A DNA stretch of 47,041 nucleotides from Fragilaria crotonensis (lineage: Eukaryota > Bacillariophyta > Fragilariophyceae > Fragilariales > Fragilariaceae): positions 1 through 47,041 of the forward strand of contig JAKSYS010000506.1 of the NCBI GenBank assembly GCA_022925895.1, given 5' to 3'. Shown here piece by piece: positions 11,433 to 23,100 of the stretch. The notes below the pieces were generated by a model. It was not told where the DNA came from. It saw only the letters and a program-made list of their open reading frames with translations, and made no database searches. A program made the position numbers and the translations under genes. The stretch's first letter is position 1. Each line of letters begins with the position of its first letter.

Positions 11433-14197
11433 ATGCGAAAGAGGGGAAATCTCGACAAGGTTCGTGACCTCTTGCGAAGAGGAGCAAACGTGAATGCCAA
11501 AAATGTACATGGCGATACAGCTCTCATAGAGGCCAGCCAGAGCGGCCATTTGGAAGTGGTTCGTGCTTTATTGGAGCACAACGGAGTGGATGTTAATATC
11601 CAGACTAATTATGGCAGCACAGCTCTCACCTGGGCAAGCCAGAAGGGTCATTTGGAAGTGGTTCGTGCTTTATTAATGCACAACGGAGTGGATGTGAATT
11701 TCCAGAATAAGTATGGCATGACAGCTCTTATCTATGCAAGCTATTATGGCCATTTGGAAGTGGTTTGTGCTTTATTGAATCATGATGGAGTAGATGTGAA
11801 TACCAAGAATATGTCTGGCGATACAGCTCTCATCTGGGCAAGCTTTAATGGCCATTTGGAAGTGGTTCGTGCTTTATTGGATCACGAAGGGGTGGATGTG
11901 AATAGCAAGGAAAGTAATGGCAAAACAGCTCTTGACATTGCTCGCGAGAAGACCAACGATGCTGTTGCACGTCTCTTGGAGGAACACATGGAACGTGAGA
12001 AGCTTCGCAAGGAGAACGAGCGAAACCCCCGCAAGAAACATACAACTGAAACGCCAGCATCGGAAGAGAAGCGCCCTTCCAGCACTGATGTGCCGTTGGA
12101 TAACGACCAAGAGCTCCTTCTTCACGTGATGAATACAAGCTCCGCTGATCCTGCGGAACTGTCCTTGGAGTACATCAAGCGATGCATCAAGAAGGACTCT
12201 GACGACAAACCGATCATACTTGGATCGGGTGGCTATGGTGATGTTTTCTTGGCGGAAGATAGTCGTCTTCGCAAGAAATTCGCAGTGAAAATGATTAATC
12301 CTACTAAACATGATCAGGATACCATCGAGGACATACGCACAAGCTTTCAGACGGAACTGTCGGTAAGTTTTGTATTGAGTGAAACACGACACAGCAGCGT
12401 CAATCATATCTTTTCACGAAAACGGACACCTTCTCACTGCGCATTTCGTTTAATATAAAACAGACTTTAAAGCGATTCAGGCATCCCAACATTATTGTCT
12501 TGTACGGCTACAGTTTAAATCCCAGCAGTACGCAGCAGTGCTTGGTGTATGAATACGTCGCAAATGGCTCGCTCGCTGACTTCCTTCATCACCACGGCAA
12601 GACAGCCCGCCTGTCTGCAAATATTCGCTTGTCGATCATGTTCGAATTGACGAGAGCGGTTCACTTCTTACACACGGGTGGGTGCAAGGTGGTAGGCAAG
12701 GGATGGGAAGTATTTCATCGCGATATCAAGAGTGCCAACATTTGTCTGGCGGAAGATTTTACCCCCCGGCTGATTGATTGTGGACTGGCCAAATTTGTAC
12801 GTGATTCGAACGCTACTCCGGGGGCTGTCACGCTGAAGAGCACAAATCGAAACGGCACGTTTGGAACCCCTGGATACATGTGCCCAGAGTACAGCAGGAA
12901 GAAGGGTGCAGGGCATCCATGTCCCTATATCGCAGCCTACGATGTATATTCCATTGGTGTTGTCATGGTTGAGCTAGTTTTGGGCTCCTTGACGGGAGGG
13001 CAATCGACGCAAAATGACTCTCAATTCCTTGACGTGTATGAGAAGTATGTCATGAACGACCATCATCAGCGGATTGACGATGGATGTGGAAAGCTCAAGC
13101 TTGATGCTGATCGCACCATCATCTGGAATCCGGTCTCTCTAGAACTAGTTTGCAAGGCTGCTATACAGTGCATGGATCCTGTCTCTGGAAAAAGGTTGCG
13201 CACGAAGGACCTCCTAGGAGAGCTGAACCGTGCCATTCAGATAAACGCCGGTCTAAGGAGTTCCGAGCCGGAGGGTGCAGCTGGTGGCGGCTGCCTCTGT
13301 GATGTATGCAATCTAAATTGCGCCAGTATGAAATGTAGCGAGGGTCACGCACTGTGCTCCAGCTGTATCGAGAAATCTCTTTTGAATGCCCCCCCTCCTG
13401 GCATTGGCAGATGCCCACTCATGTGCCTGATCAATGAGTGCTCTGTCGTTTTGCAAGATGAGGATCTTTGTCGAAACATAAATGTTGGGTTATTCATCAA
13501 GTACATTTTGAATCGAGAAATTGACAGTCCTGCATCCACGTCGAATGACAATGACATTCCTGAATTGCTGAAGAACTTGAAAATTAGTGTCGACGAAATC
13601 CATGCAGGACAGAAGGGCATCAAAAAGGTTGTGGATGACAGCCATGCATGGCAGAAGAAGTTGGCAACAGGACTGAACTGGGCATTGGGAGCGTTGTCGT
13701 TGCTCACTGCGAACGAATTTAAGGAGTGTCCGAATCTTGTTCTGATGACCCCAAGCTCGTTTGAAGAGAAGGACTGGAGTAATCCCAAGAATTGGGTCGA
13801 GTGGGTTGGGAACCAACAGTTCAGGGTGGTGTTCGTCTGTTTCCACTCCCATCAACCAGGCCATGAAGCCTTTGAGATCTCGGTGACACGAGAATGGATC
13901 GTCAAGGCTGCACCATGGCTCCTAAGGTGTCTCCAGTTGTTGACGTGGAGCGCCAAAGTCAACAAAATTCCATTGCCAATCCCAATCCCAAGTTCTTCGG
14001 TTTTGGATCAATGCAAAAGATTGAAGGAATTTTACGATTCGTTGAAAGAAGAAGGAACGCAGGGTCCAATGACGACTTTGGAGGGTGATGCATTCAAAGT
14101 GATTGCAGAGAGAAGGCCAAGGCCAAGGATAATCGATTGCAGTGGGACGGTCCCATGGTTCCTGTTCTCGATGAGAACGGAGCGCCAATTTGGGTGA
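11433..14197 (+). CDS. Ankyrin / protein kinase / RING-like protein, copy 2 (best copy)
   Basis: Two exons, 11433-12362 and 12464-14197, give 887 residues. Residues ~5-180 are five to six ankyrin repeats (GHLEVVRALL, GVDVN). The kinase starts near residue 262 with GSGGYGDVF and the lysine in FAVKMIN. The catalytic loop is HRDIKSANICLA (~395), the metal-binding motif is DCG instead of DFG (LIDCGLAK), and GTPGYMCPE ends the activation loop. Then comes a RING-like cluster (CDVCNLNC, CSEGHALCSSC; ~590-640) and a conserved unnamed C-terminal domain. A likely signalling Ser/Thr-type kinase with possible E3 ligase function. The ancestral ATG at 11405 (MTLDEEL) is cut off by an extra A at ~11446, so the internal ATG is used here. 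Near 14105-14113 a repeated AG moves the frame: the better C-terminus (LQWDGPMVPVLDENG) reads on to TGA 14251-14253. Confidence 0.8.
12363..12463 (+). other. GT-AG intron in copy 2
   Basis: The donor is TCG|GTAAGT, the acceptor AAAACAG|ACT, length 101. Splicing joins the two frames exactly and restores TELS-TLKRFRHPN, the kinase alpha-C to beta-4 region. The position is the same as in copy 1. Confidence 0.9.
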
Positions 14198-14253
14198 AAG
14201 GTGAATACAAGGGATTCTACCAGGTATCGTCTTCGGGATTGGTTGAAATTTGA

Positions 14254-15672
14254 CCATGAGAACCAGTTGTTGAGAAACCCACCGACTCCCTTCTGAGTTT
14301 TGAAGCCAAAAGACACGCAAACGTCATCACTCCAGTCAACGCATGTGCCAGTTTTTAGTATGAGTAGTAGTATGTTCATCGATTTCCAACACAGTCCCTT
14401 CTCAAGTTCAGCAATGCAAAAAAACAACATATTCTGCTGGTAGAATTATTCAATCACATGATCGGGGTGAGTCGCTACCGCTCTACCGGTACCTTGGGTG
14501 ACAAGAAGTACTGAGTAATTGCTGTTTGCTGCACTGGAGTGATTGTGGCAATGCTATTTGGTGTTCGAGACAAGGCTGTGACATCAAAGATAACACAGGA
14601 TTGCTACAGTACCGACATATTGATGTGCACGGCAGGATTCTCCGTACAACCGGTTCGTACGATTCTACGATCACGGGGTTTCGACTGTACAGTACGTGCT
14701 ACATCGGTCAGAGAATGAATGCACAACACAGAGTAAACCCATGACATCATGGCGCACAATTCCCTTACACGGTCGCAACGCGGTGCCAGGCGCGGCATCT
14801 TCCACCTGTTTGGATTCGTGACAACGATGGTTGGACTGTAATAAACACTTGAACACCCGTCAAGGCATAATTGGATCGAATGGCCAGCAAGACTTGGAAG
14901 TGTCAAGTCACGTTCCGTCAGACAAGTCCCACTTGTTCTTTACCACAACTGCTTGGTTGTTCCATGTCACTTGTAGCGACGAAGCCTCTCTCATTTCGCA
15001 TGTCGCATGTACTATATATGCATATAATACCGGTTGACGTGACACGTAACTCAGGATCGAGATCCTTCGACACGAATCATTGAAATTGGCACATTATGGA
15101 ATCCATGATTTGTCTTTTTGCCAACAATGCACCACCAACTAGGGAAGGCAGCAATGGATCATGGGCCGCTCCGCTACAAAGTTGTACAAAAAATGCCATT
15201 CTATTTGCCTGAAAAAGGTCAAAGTTGACCGTGCGGGGGGTCTCAACGTGGAGATGCAGCATTGCTTTGGATCAGAAGTAGCTATTGGAAGTAGAGCAGG
15301 TTTGTCATTGGTCGGTTATTGACATTGACATTCATTGGCTGTTGTACGAGGAAGTTGTTCGGGAGATCTACCGGTAGACAATTTGATTTATAGTCAAGGG
15401 GGTTCTTCATATGACGGGCTGCGTTATCCATAATGACAAACGTTGTTTCTGGTGACAAGCTACCACATGGGTGATTTCATCGTCACTAGACTTCATCATT
15501 AAATCTTCCCTCGCATGGCCGATTCCTTTGTGTTACAGATACACAGACATTCCTCGCGACGAGGATAATGAATGAGCACGTGACGGTTTCAACAATTCTC
15601 GGCAAGAGATTTGGAACGACAAGCACATGTTTGCTCGACCTGTGATCCCAATCTGTCAGTGCCTACAGAGAA
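14254..15672. other. Intergenic region, no gene seen
   Basis: No convincing frame. It contains a CTACCGGTA variant near 14485 and the palindrome CTACCGGTAG at 15368-15377. A weak coding-like stretch around 15195-15310 has no recognisable family. Confidence 0.4.
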
Positions 15673-17100
15673 TCAAACTCCCTTCATCCAATCTGCGCCT
15701 TTGCGTCTACTTCTCTCTTCTGCCTCGCGGCGACGCAAACAAACCTTGGTGTATTCGTCCAGACATTGTGCAATCTCATACATCTCACTCTTGCGGGCGA
15801 CATCAAGCGCAGTTGACCCTTCATTATTCTTTAACGTCACATCGACAGCGACATTGTCGTATTTCAACAACTTCGAGACAGCGTCAAATCTGCATTGGCG
15901 ACACGCCCACATCAGGAATGTGTAACCAATTTCACCTTGAACATTCACATCCACTGCCCGATTTTGCAGCAACTCGCCAACAACATCCCAATACTCATAT
16001 TTGATCGCCCATAACAAGGCGGTGCGACCATCACGATTTCTGGCGTTCACGTCCACCTTACACCAAGATAGGTCATGCCAATAAGCTTAGCGGATATCCA
16101 TCAAGTAACGGGCGTAGCCATTCAGGCTTCTAGCGTTCACGTTCACCATGTCGAGGTCCAGCAACTGGCGAACAACGCTCAAATGGCCCTTAACGCAGGC
16201 GATGATGACGCTTGTGTAGTTGTAATCATCACTGGCATTCACATCGATCTTGTCGTGTTTTAGCAGCTCACGAACAACATCGCAGTGGCCATTCCTGCAT
16301 GAGTAACTGAGGGCTGTTTGTCCCCATCCAACTCTCGCATTGTTGTCCACCTTCTCGTGTTTTAGAATATCCCAAACAATATCCAAACGGTCTGCTTGAA
16401 ACGCGTTAATGAGGGGTGTTTGCCCCCATACATCTCTCACATTCACATCCACCAAATCGTGTTTCAGTAACTCGCACAAAGCACCCCAACAGTTATTTTT
16501 GCAGGCAACAATGAGGGCATCGGAGCGAATGTTGCCAATGCTGTGACCGGCATATTCCTTGCCGTGTTTCATCAACTCATGAAAGATATCCAAAGTAGAA
16601 CCTACCCTTGGGGCATCGTGGTAACATCTTCTGCTTTGAACTACAACCGTTTGACACATCATCATTTCGCGAACTACATCCAAGTGGCCATAATAGCATG
16701 CCCACTCAAGGGCATTCCAACCAAATAAGCCTGACGCATCGACATACACCTTGTCCTCTTGCAACAATGCACAAACCATATGCGAATGACCGAGTACACT
16801 TGCCAGTGTAAGGGCTGTGTCGCCATTTTTATTACTTGCATTGACATCCAAATCTATGTGTCTCAACAATTGACAAACGACATCACCATGCCCCCTATGA
16901 GCTACTAGCCACGAGAAAAAGGGCGGTGCTGCCATTTTCGTTCCTGGCATGGACATCCACCCTTGTCGTGATTCAGCAATTCACGAACAACATCACACTG
17001 GCCCTCTGAGCTTGCCGTTATGACGCCTGTGTTGCCATATTCATCTCTTGCATTCAGATCCAACTCTTTCATTGTTCAGCAACTCGCGCAGTTCATCCAA
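15673..17100 (-). pseudogene. Ankyrin-repeat protein, reverse strand, broken
   Basis: About ten ankyrin repeats read on the minus strand from ~17000 to 15673 (DVVRELLKHDKIDVNA, GQTALSYSCRNGHCD, STALDVARKSEMYEIAQ). The main frame 16956-16090 ends at a TAA (16087-16089). The same frame continues with KVDVNARNRDGRTALLWA to 15673, but the joining repeat is about four residues short and contains the stop. Upstream of 16956 further repeat fragments appear in shifted frames (VDVHARNENGSTAL). No kinase or RING part follows. The repeats are more diverged from copies 1-3 than those are from each other, so this is an older, separate member. Confidence 0.7.
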
Positions 17101-17655
17101 GCGGACCATTGCGGCTGGCATCCATGAAAGCTTTGCTTTCATTTCGACTTTGAAGGTGCGAACTTGTCACGCTGCTCATTAACGAATTTAAGGTAGGATA
17201 CCATGATCAAGAGACAACGCTGTTTCTCTATTGAAGAATTCATGGGCGTTGCGATGTCAAGGTATAAGAATGTGGTGCTGTGGCGATTCGTTGTGAACTA
17301 CAAGTAAAGCGGTAGACCCAAAAAACACGTCAGACAAAAGGATTCTGGTGTAAACGAGTATCCTTGGAGTCGATTGAATCATATTGTCAATCAAGATGAC
17401 ATCTGCAGTTGTCGATCAAACTTGTCGTACCAGTACTCCTAGCTAGTACAAGTACTGGTTGTAACTCACACCTCACTCATACCACAGCGCAAAGCGGAAT
17501 ACTGGGAACAGACACTGAAACCAATTCCTTTTCGAACTCAAGCCCGAACGTCCATTCTTTCATGAGCATTGGGCACTTGTGCCGACTATATTGGTAAACA
17601 ACACACCTTGCGTTTGCGTGACAGCATCAGCTATCAGTCACGCTCAACCAACAGT
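17100..17655. other. Intergenic region upstream of copy 3
   Basis: No gene seen. It separates the reverse-strand ankyrin pseudogene from the plus-strand copy 3. The duplicated upstream block found before copies 1 and 2 is not recognisable here. Confidence 0.4.
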
Positions 17656-18756
17656 ATGAGCCATAATCTTGATTCAGCATTGATTCGGTATGCCAAAGAT
17701 GGTAATGTCGACAAGGTTCGTGACCTCTTGCATAGAGGTGCTAATGGGAACGACAAAGCACTAGATGAAGATGGCCATGACTGGACAGCTCTAATGTGGG
17801 CTAGCGATTAGGGCCATTTGGAAGTGGTTTGTGTTCTCTTGAATCACGCAGAGGTGGGTGTGAATATCAAAGGTGCATACGGCCTCACAGCTCTCGCGCG
17901 TGCAAGCAGGATTGGAAATTCGGAAGTGGTTCGTGCTTTATTGAATCGCAATGGGGTGGATGTGAATATCAAGGATATGTTTGGCAACACAGCTTTAATA
18001 CATGCAAGCTTTAGTGGCCATTTGGAAGTGGAAAGTGTTTCATCGCGATATCAAGAGTGCCAACATTTGTCTGGCGGTAGATTTCACCCCCGGACTGATT
18101 GATTGTGGGCTGGCCAAAAATTTGTACCAGATGACAAATCCAGCGCTACTCCGGGGTCGTCCACAGGCACTTTACAGAGCACAACTGGCGGGTTTGTATT
18201 TGGAACTCCTGGGTACATGTGCCCAGTGTATGTCAAGAAGCAGGGTGCAGGGCATCCACGACCCAATATGGCAGCCTATGATGTGTATTCCATTGGCATT
18301 GTCTTGGTTGAGCTAATATTGGGATGTTTGAATGGAGTGCAATCGACGAGAAATGACTCTCTATTTCTTGATGTGTTTGAGAATTACGTCCAGGGTGAGC
18401 GTTCACATCACCGGATTGTCGATGGATGGGACAAGCTTAAGCGTGATGCAGATCCCATCATAGTGTGGAATCCAGGCGCTCTTGAAATTGCATGTAAGGC
18501 TGCTATTCGGTGCATGGATCCTTTTCCTGAAGAACGGTTGAGCACGGAGAATCTCCTCGATACGCTGAGCGATGCAATCGTTTTGAATACCAACGCAGGC
18601 ATTTAGCGTCCGGATGCGGCGAGTGGTGATATTTGCAACACCAATCGTACAGAGATAACGTACAGTGGCGAAGGTCACGCGCTGTGTACGGTTTGCATCC
18701 TGGACAAACTTGGTCATGACAACGGAAGCCAACTTTCGTGTCGTCCTCAAGGCTAG
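17656..18756 (+). pseudogene. Ankyrin / kinase / RING-like protein, copy 3 (deleted and frameshifted)
   Basis: It starts MSHNLDSALIRYAKDG and keeps three to four ankyrin repeats. It has an in-frame TAG at 17808-17810 (WASD* GHLEVV). At 18025-18040 the ankyrin repeat runs directly into the kinase catalytic loop (KVFHRDIKSANICLA): the rest of the ankyrin region, the linker, the glycine loop, the intron and the N-lobe are gone. Extra A's at ~18113-18119 shift the frame again; the C-lobe then reads FGTPGYMCPVYVKKQG and on to a TAG at 18604-18606. A RING remnant (GEGHALCTVC) follows in another frame to 18756. It cannot encode an active kinase. LIDCGLAK is retained, so DCG predates the duplication. 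Confidence 0.85.
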
Positions 18757-19325
18757 GCAGTACTCGTAATAATCGCAACCGTAGTCGCAGTGTCATTGCA
18801 CTCTTTGGGTATTCCGTTGCAGTGTAGTCGGCATCCACCTCTCGATAGCTTCAACCCAGAACTCAGCATTCCGCTTCCAAGATTGTGACTTCTTCCTGAA
18901 AAGAAATATAAAGGCTCGGCAATAGCGTTTTCTCAACGAAAGGCAAGGTGGAAGTGTATGTATCAAGTCTCAATACCCCCTCGCTCATGACTAAAAAGTA
19001 CCAGCAACTTGCACTCCAGTAGCTCTTTGTTGGAGTTTGACGGCAGCATCCACAGTGAATAACACGAGCATGACTGTGGAGATACATGCATCCCATATAC
19101 GCTCCGATAAAACACACTCGGAGTGAAACTGCTGGGTCGAAAGTGCGCGAGCACATATCAAAGGAATTGGGTTTTGATCTGTGGAGGCACGGCGTGGTTT
19201 CGTTTTCGGGGTGGTGCTCGCGCGTCGTGTTCACAAAGTTGTGGCTCGGTCGCAATCGTTGCTTGTTAAGTATCGCATTACGCTGTGGCACGTCGTGTTT
19301 ACAAGTCATATCTGTGTTCCGTTGA
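18757..19325. other. Intergenic, with a dispersed repeat
   Basis: No gene. The stretch 19181-19310 resembles 44336-44460 (GGCACGGC.TGG, GTTTTCGGG.TGG, CTCGCGCG, TTGTGGCTCG), so a dispersed repeat is likely. Function unknown. Confidence 0.35.
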
Positions 19326-19804
19326 CTTTTTGCCATTTCATTCTGCGCTGGTGTTGTTTTCAATTCCGCTTTCCAGCCTTTGGAAACAATGACATTGTAG
19401 CGCACCGACAGCTCTTATTTGGTGTTGGAGAATAGGGGTCCCTGCCGACCTGATTCGTTGTCTGTCTCATACAATGGCGAATGTGCATGTAGTTGTTAGC
19501 TTTGGCTTGCCCCGTTCCTCCTACTCGCACCAAAAGAACTGATTGCTGTTATGGAGTTCTCCTTTGGAACACTGTCTCCTCGCCGTCGCCGTCGCCGTCA
19601 ATCTCATGGTAATTACTCGTTACAGGTACACATAAGTTTAGTTGTCAGTTCAGCGGCGTGCATACACCAACGTATCATACGCGTATGATACACCGTAGTA
19701 CGAGTAGGTGCATGTACTGTTGTTGCCTTGTTGCATTATTGTACTGTACACGGTTAATCATGATGATGAGAAAAATTCGGATCTCTTGGTCTTGTGAGGC
19801 AGAG
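19326..19804 (+). repeat. Third copy of the ankyrin-kinase upstream block
   Basis: Homologous to 10705-11235 over most of its length, ending with GATGAGAAAAATTCGGATCTC and TTGGTCTTGTGA as in copy 1. No ankyrin-kinase gene follows, because the copia element begins at 19809. The sequence right of the element (27761 onward) does not resume the homology. Confidence 0.65.
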
Positions 19805-19808
19805 TCCG

Positions 19809-19972
19809 TGAGTAAAAACAGTCGTACAGAACATGGGAAACATGCGATAGCGTAACATCGTAAAAGGTATTATAACAGGAGAGCAAGCACACAAGCCTAC
19901 TTATCGCCGTGTACCAGTACACCGTTGGACTGTTACAGTGCTACTGGTTCGCAATACGGATACATTAAATCA
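19809..19972 (-). repeat. Copia 3' LTR (164 bp)
   Basis: TG...CA ends; matches 27597-27760 base for base by eye. On the sense strand the adjacent interior bases are CGAGGGGAC, a short polypurine tract fitting plus-strand priming. Confidence 0.93.
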
Positions 19973-20126
19973 GTCCCCTCGAGCTAATGGGGTCGGGAAC
20001 CGTCGGGCACATTAGGTCGTCGTCTAATGATTGCGATACTGGTCTTTTGTCACAGTGATATTTAGCTGCCATCATAGGGCAAGCAAGGGAACCCTAGTAA
20101 CCTTCAAACCTCATTGAGGGGGAGTA

Positions 20127-23100
20127 TCAACTGTGATCATTCAGGTCGTACAGGATCAGGCCTACTAGATGGTCACGCTTCTGACCACCGGGTATGATCT
20201 TGGTACAAATGTCGGCGGGGTTATCATGTGTTGATATATGTCCCGTCAAGCACTCGCCCATTGCCACTGCCTCGCGCATGGCATGATAACAAACGGCGTT
20301 GGACTTTTTCTTTAGCGTCGACTCCGGTCGTTGAGTGTTGTGGATGACGGACATATTGTCACCATAGATGTATGACGGGCCGGACAATAAGACACCCATC
20401 ATGCGTAGTTTGTAGCGGATGCCACGAAGGGTTTCCATCCCTTGTTTCATGGCCACGAACTCGGCTCCAAAAACACTTGTCTCAATCGTGGACTGTTTCT
20501 TTGAAAACCAAGTAATCGGCGCGAGGTTCATGTATATTAGGAACCCGGTTCGAGATCGCCTCGTTCGCTGATCCCCAGCATGGTCCGAGTCAACAAAGAG
20601 GCGTAAATCCACCTCCTTGCCTCTCGGTTCGGGTGCATTAGGTGGTATGGCCTCAATTACGTTACCGTAGTACTGTTTCCAATCACACTCCTTAAAAACC
20701 GTCATATCAATGTCGGGATATGTTGGGTCGAACACAATTCTCGCATTGTGTTTCTTTTCAAGGTACCCGAACAAATGGAATACGGCCTCCAGATGTCCCT
20801 CACGCGGCATGGCGAGGTACGATGCGAGTTCCGAAACTTCAGTTATAATGTCAATACGGCTCAGTTCCACGCACCATCGTAGAACGCCAATTTGCGACTG
20901 ATAAAAAGTTGACTGCGATGCGTCGAGCATGGGTGTTACATCTAGTTCCGGCGAGTAGTTTAGCGGGAACGGTCCCTTTGCTTGTTTCAACCATTGCCGC
21001 GTCGGGTAATGCTTCTTGTGATATGCCTTTACATTGGTCACGGCAGCCTGTACATACTTGCTGGAACTCATCGCCCACGCACAGACGCCGTTCGGTAGCC
21101 TTGTCAGACGGAGTTTTGCCCCAAGATAGTACTCTGGGTCACGTATTGATCCCGGCTTAGTCTTGAAGAAGTGGTCGATCTCATTCAAAGCGCGGATGCT
21201 ATCATGATGGACCATAAGTATGTCATCAACATACAGTAGGCAATAGGCATAATACTTATACCCATCATCGCCACGGATTTCGGGCTTCATCCATACGTCA
21301 GGGTCAGCGATGCAGGACGACCAGCCCAGGTGGCGCATACAGTCTGCTAGGTGATTCCGAAAGGAGGCACCCGCAGACTTCAAACCATACAAAGCGCGTA
21401 CGATGATCGCCATTTTTTCAGCGTCCCGTCCAAACTCGGGTCCAAGCCTGCACCAAATCTTCTCACCAACAGGAGCCGTGAGGTATGCATTTTCAATATC
21501 GGCAGTTTTAACCTCGAGATCGTTAAGGGCGGCGAGTGTCAAGGCTATGCGTACAGACTCCCTAGACACGACGCTGGCATACGTCACGAACGCTGGCGGT
21601 GACTCAGTCATGTGTCCACCGGCAACCAGCCTTGCCTTTCGTTGGAAATCTTCCATCTTGATGTCAAACACAAGATGACACTTGATCTCTTGGAAAGTAG
21701 GTGGCGGGAGCGTTCCGTCTTCTAGCACCTCAAAAGCGACCTGTACCTTTGCCATTTCCTTGCGGATTGCGTCTTGCCAAAGAGTATTGCCGTTTTCACG
21801 GTCAATCCTGAGGCAATCTTCAAATCTTTTCGGCACCTCGATGCCGAATTTGTGTGTACGTTTGTGATAACGCGCATTTACGGCCGCGATGATTCGATTA
21901 CGCCGTCGCAGCGTATACGGTACCCACCATGCAAAGGCTGGTTCGCCGTCAATCCCATGTGCTATGGCGTAGTCGGCCACTTCCACCGGGTTTGATTCTT
22001 TTAAATCGGCGAGTCGCTCCCACGATGTCGTTCCATCTTTCCATTCCACGCAAAGCTTCCAGCCCTTTGTGGTTTTGCGTATATGGCGGTTGGAACCACG
22101 CTGGACGTACATGTCGGCGCGTTCAAGTGCAGAATCATCTTTCCGGTGATCAACGATTCCCTCCAGCAAGATGAATTGATTCCCCTCAGTATCGCACATG
22201 GCGTACATGCTCTGGGCAATCACATTTGCCGCAAGTTCCGCTGTCTGGCCGTCAGAGAACACAACGTCAAACGTCCGTGTATCAAGTATCGGATTTACGT
22301 TGGCCTTCCCAGTGAGTTTTCCGTCGGCCTTTCGTTTGCGACCTTGGACTTTTGCACTGAGCATCTTGTCCCCGATTGGAAGTGTAACCTCCGCCCCCAC
22401 ATATTGGTCGTATGTATCTACGTCGACTTCATCATCGGCGTCCGGGGCTGGGGACATTTCACTATCATCATCATCACCATACCGTTCGTATGTAGGTGTA
22501 TCGAGATCCTCAAGTTCAGGGTCGTTAATAAAATCCTCATACTTAAAACCTTCACCGAGGGCAGAGTTAATCTTTTCAGTGAAGAGTTGACGTTTCACCT
22601 TCATGGTTTCGTCTGCAATTTCGTCAGGTGTTAACGCTCGTACGGTAGACCTATATACGACCTGGCCGTTCTGCTTTAGGACCTTGCGAGTCATCGCAGG
22701 CCCAATATCTATAGCAGGACCGAGATCGCGTCCAAGCACCATTGTATCGTCCGGATACGTGACTGACGTGTCACGGAATAAAACCCACTCGTACCACTTG
22801 AATAGTGCGAATGGTGATATGTCGGCGGTCTCACCGCTGACGATAGTTTCTGGTACCTGGCCGTCAAGACGGTAGATATCATGCGCGGTGTGGGATCTGA
22901 TATACGCTTCACGCTCGAGGCAGTCATCCCAGAGACGCTTCGGCGCAGCAGATCTAACCATCTGTCGACCGACGCCTTTCTTTAATTCGCGGATTGCAGC
23001 TTCCGCGGCGTTTGACCACGGAGTGTGCGGTTCCGTTTGTCGTACTCGTACACCAACTTCTCGACATTTTCTCCGAAAAAGGCCCATAGTCTGTTCCCTC

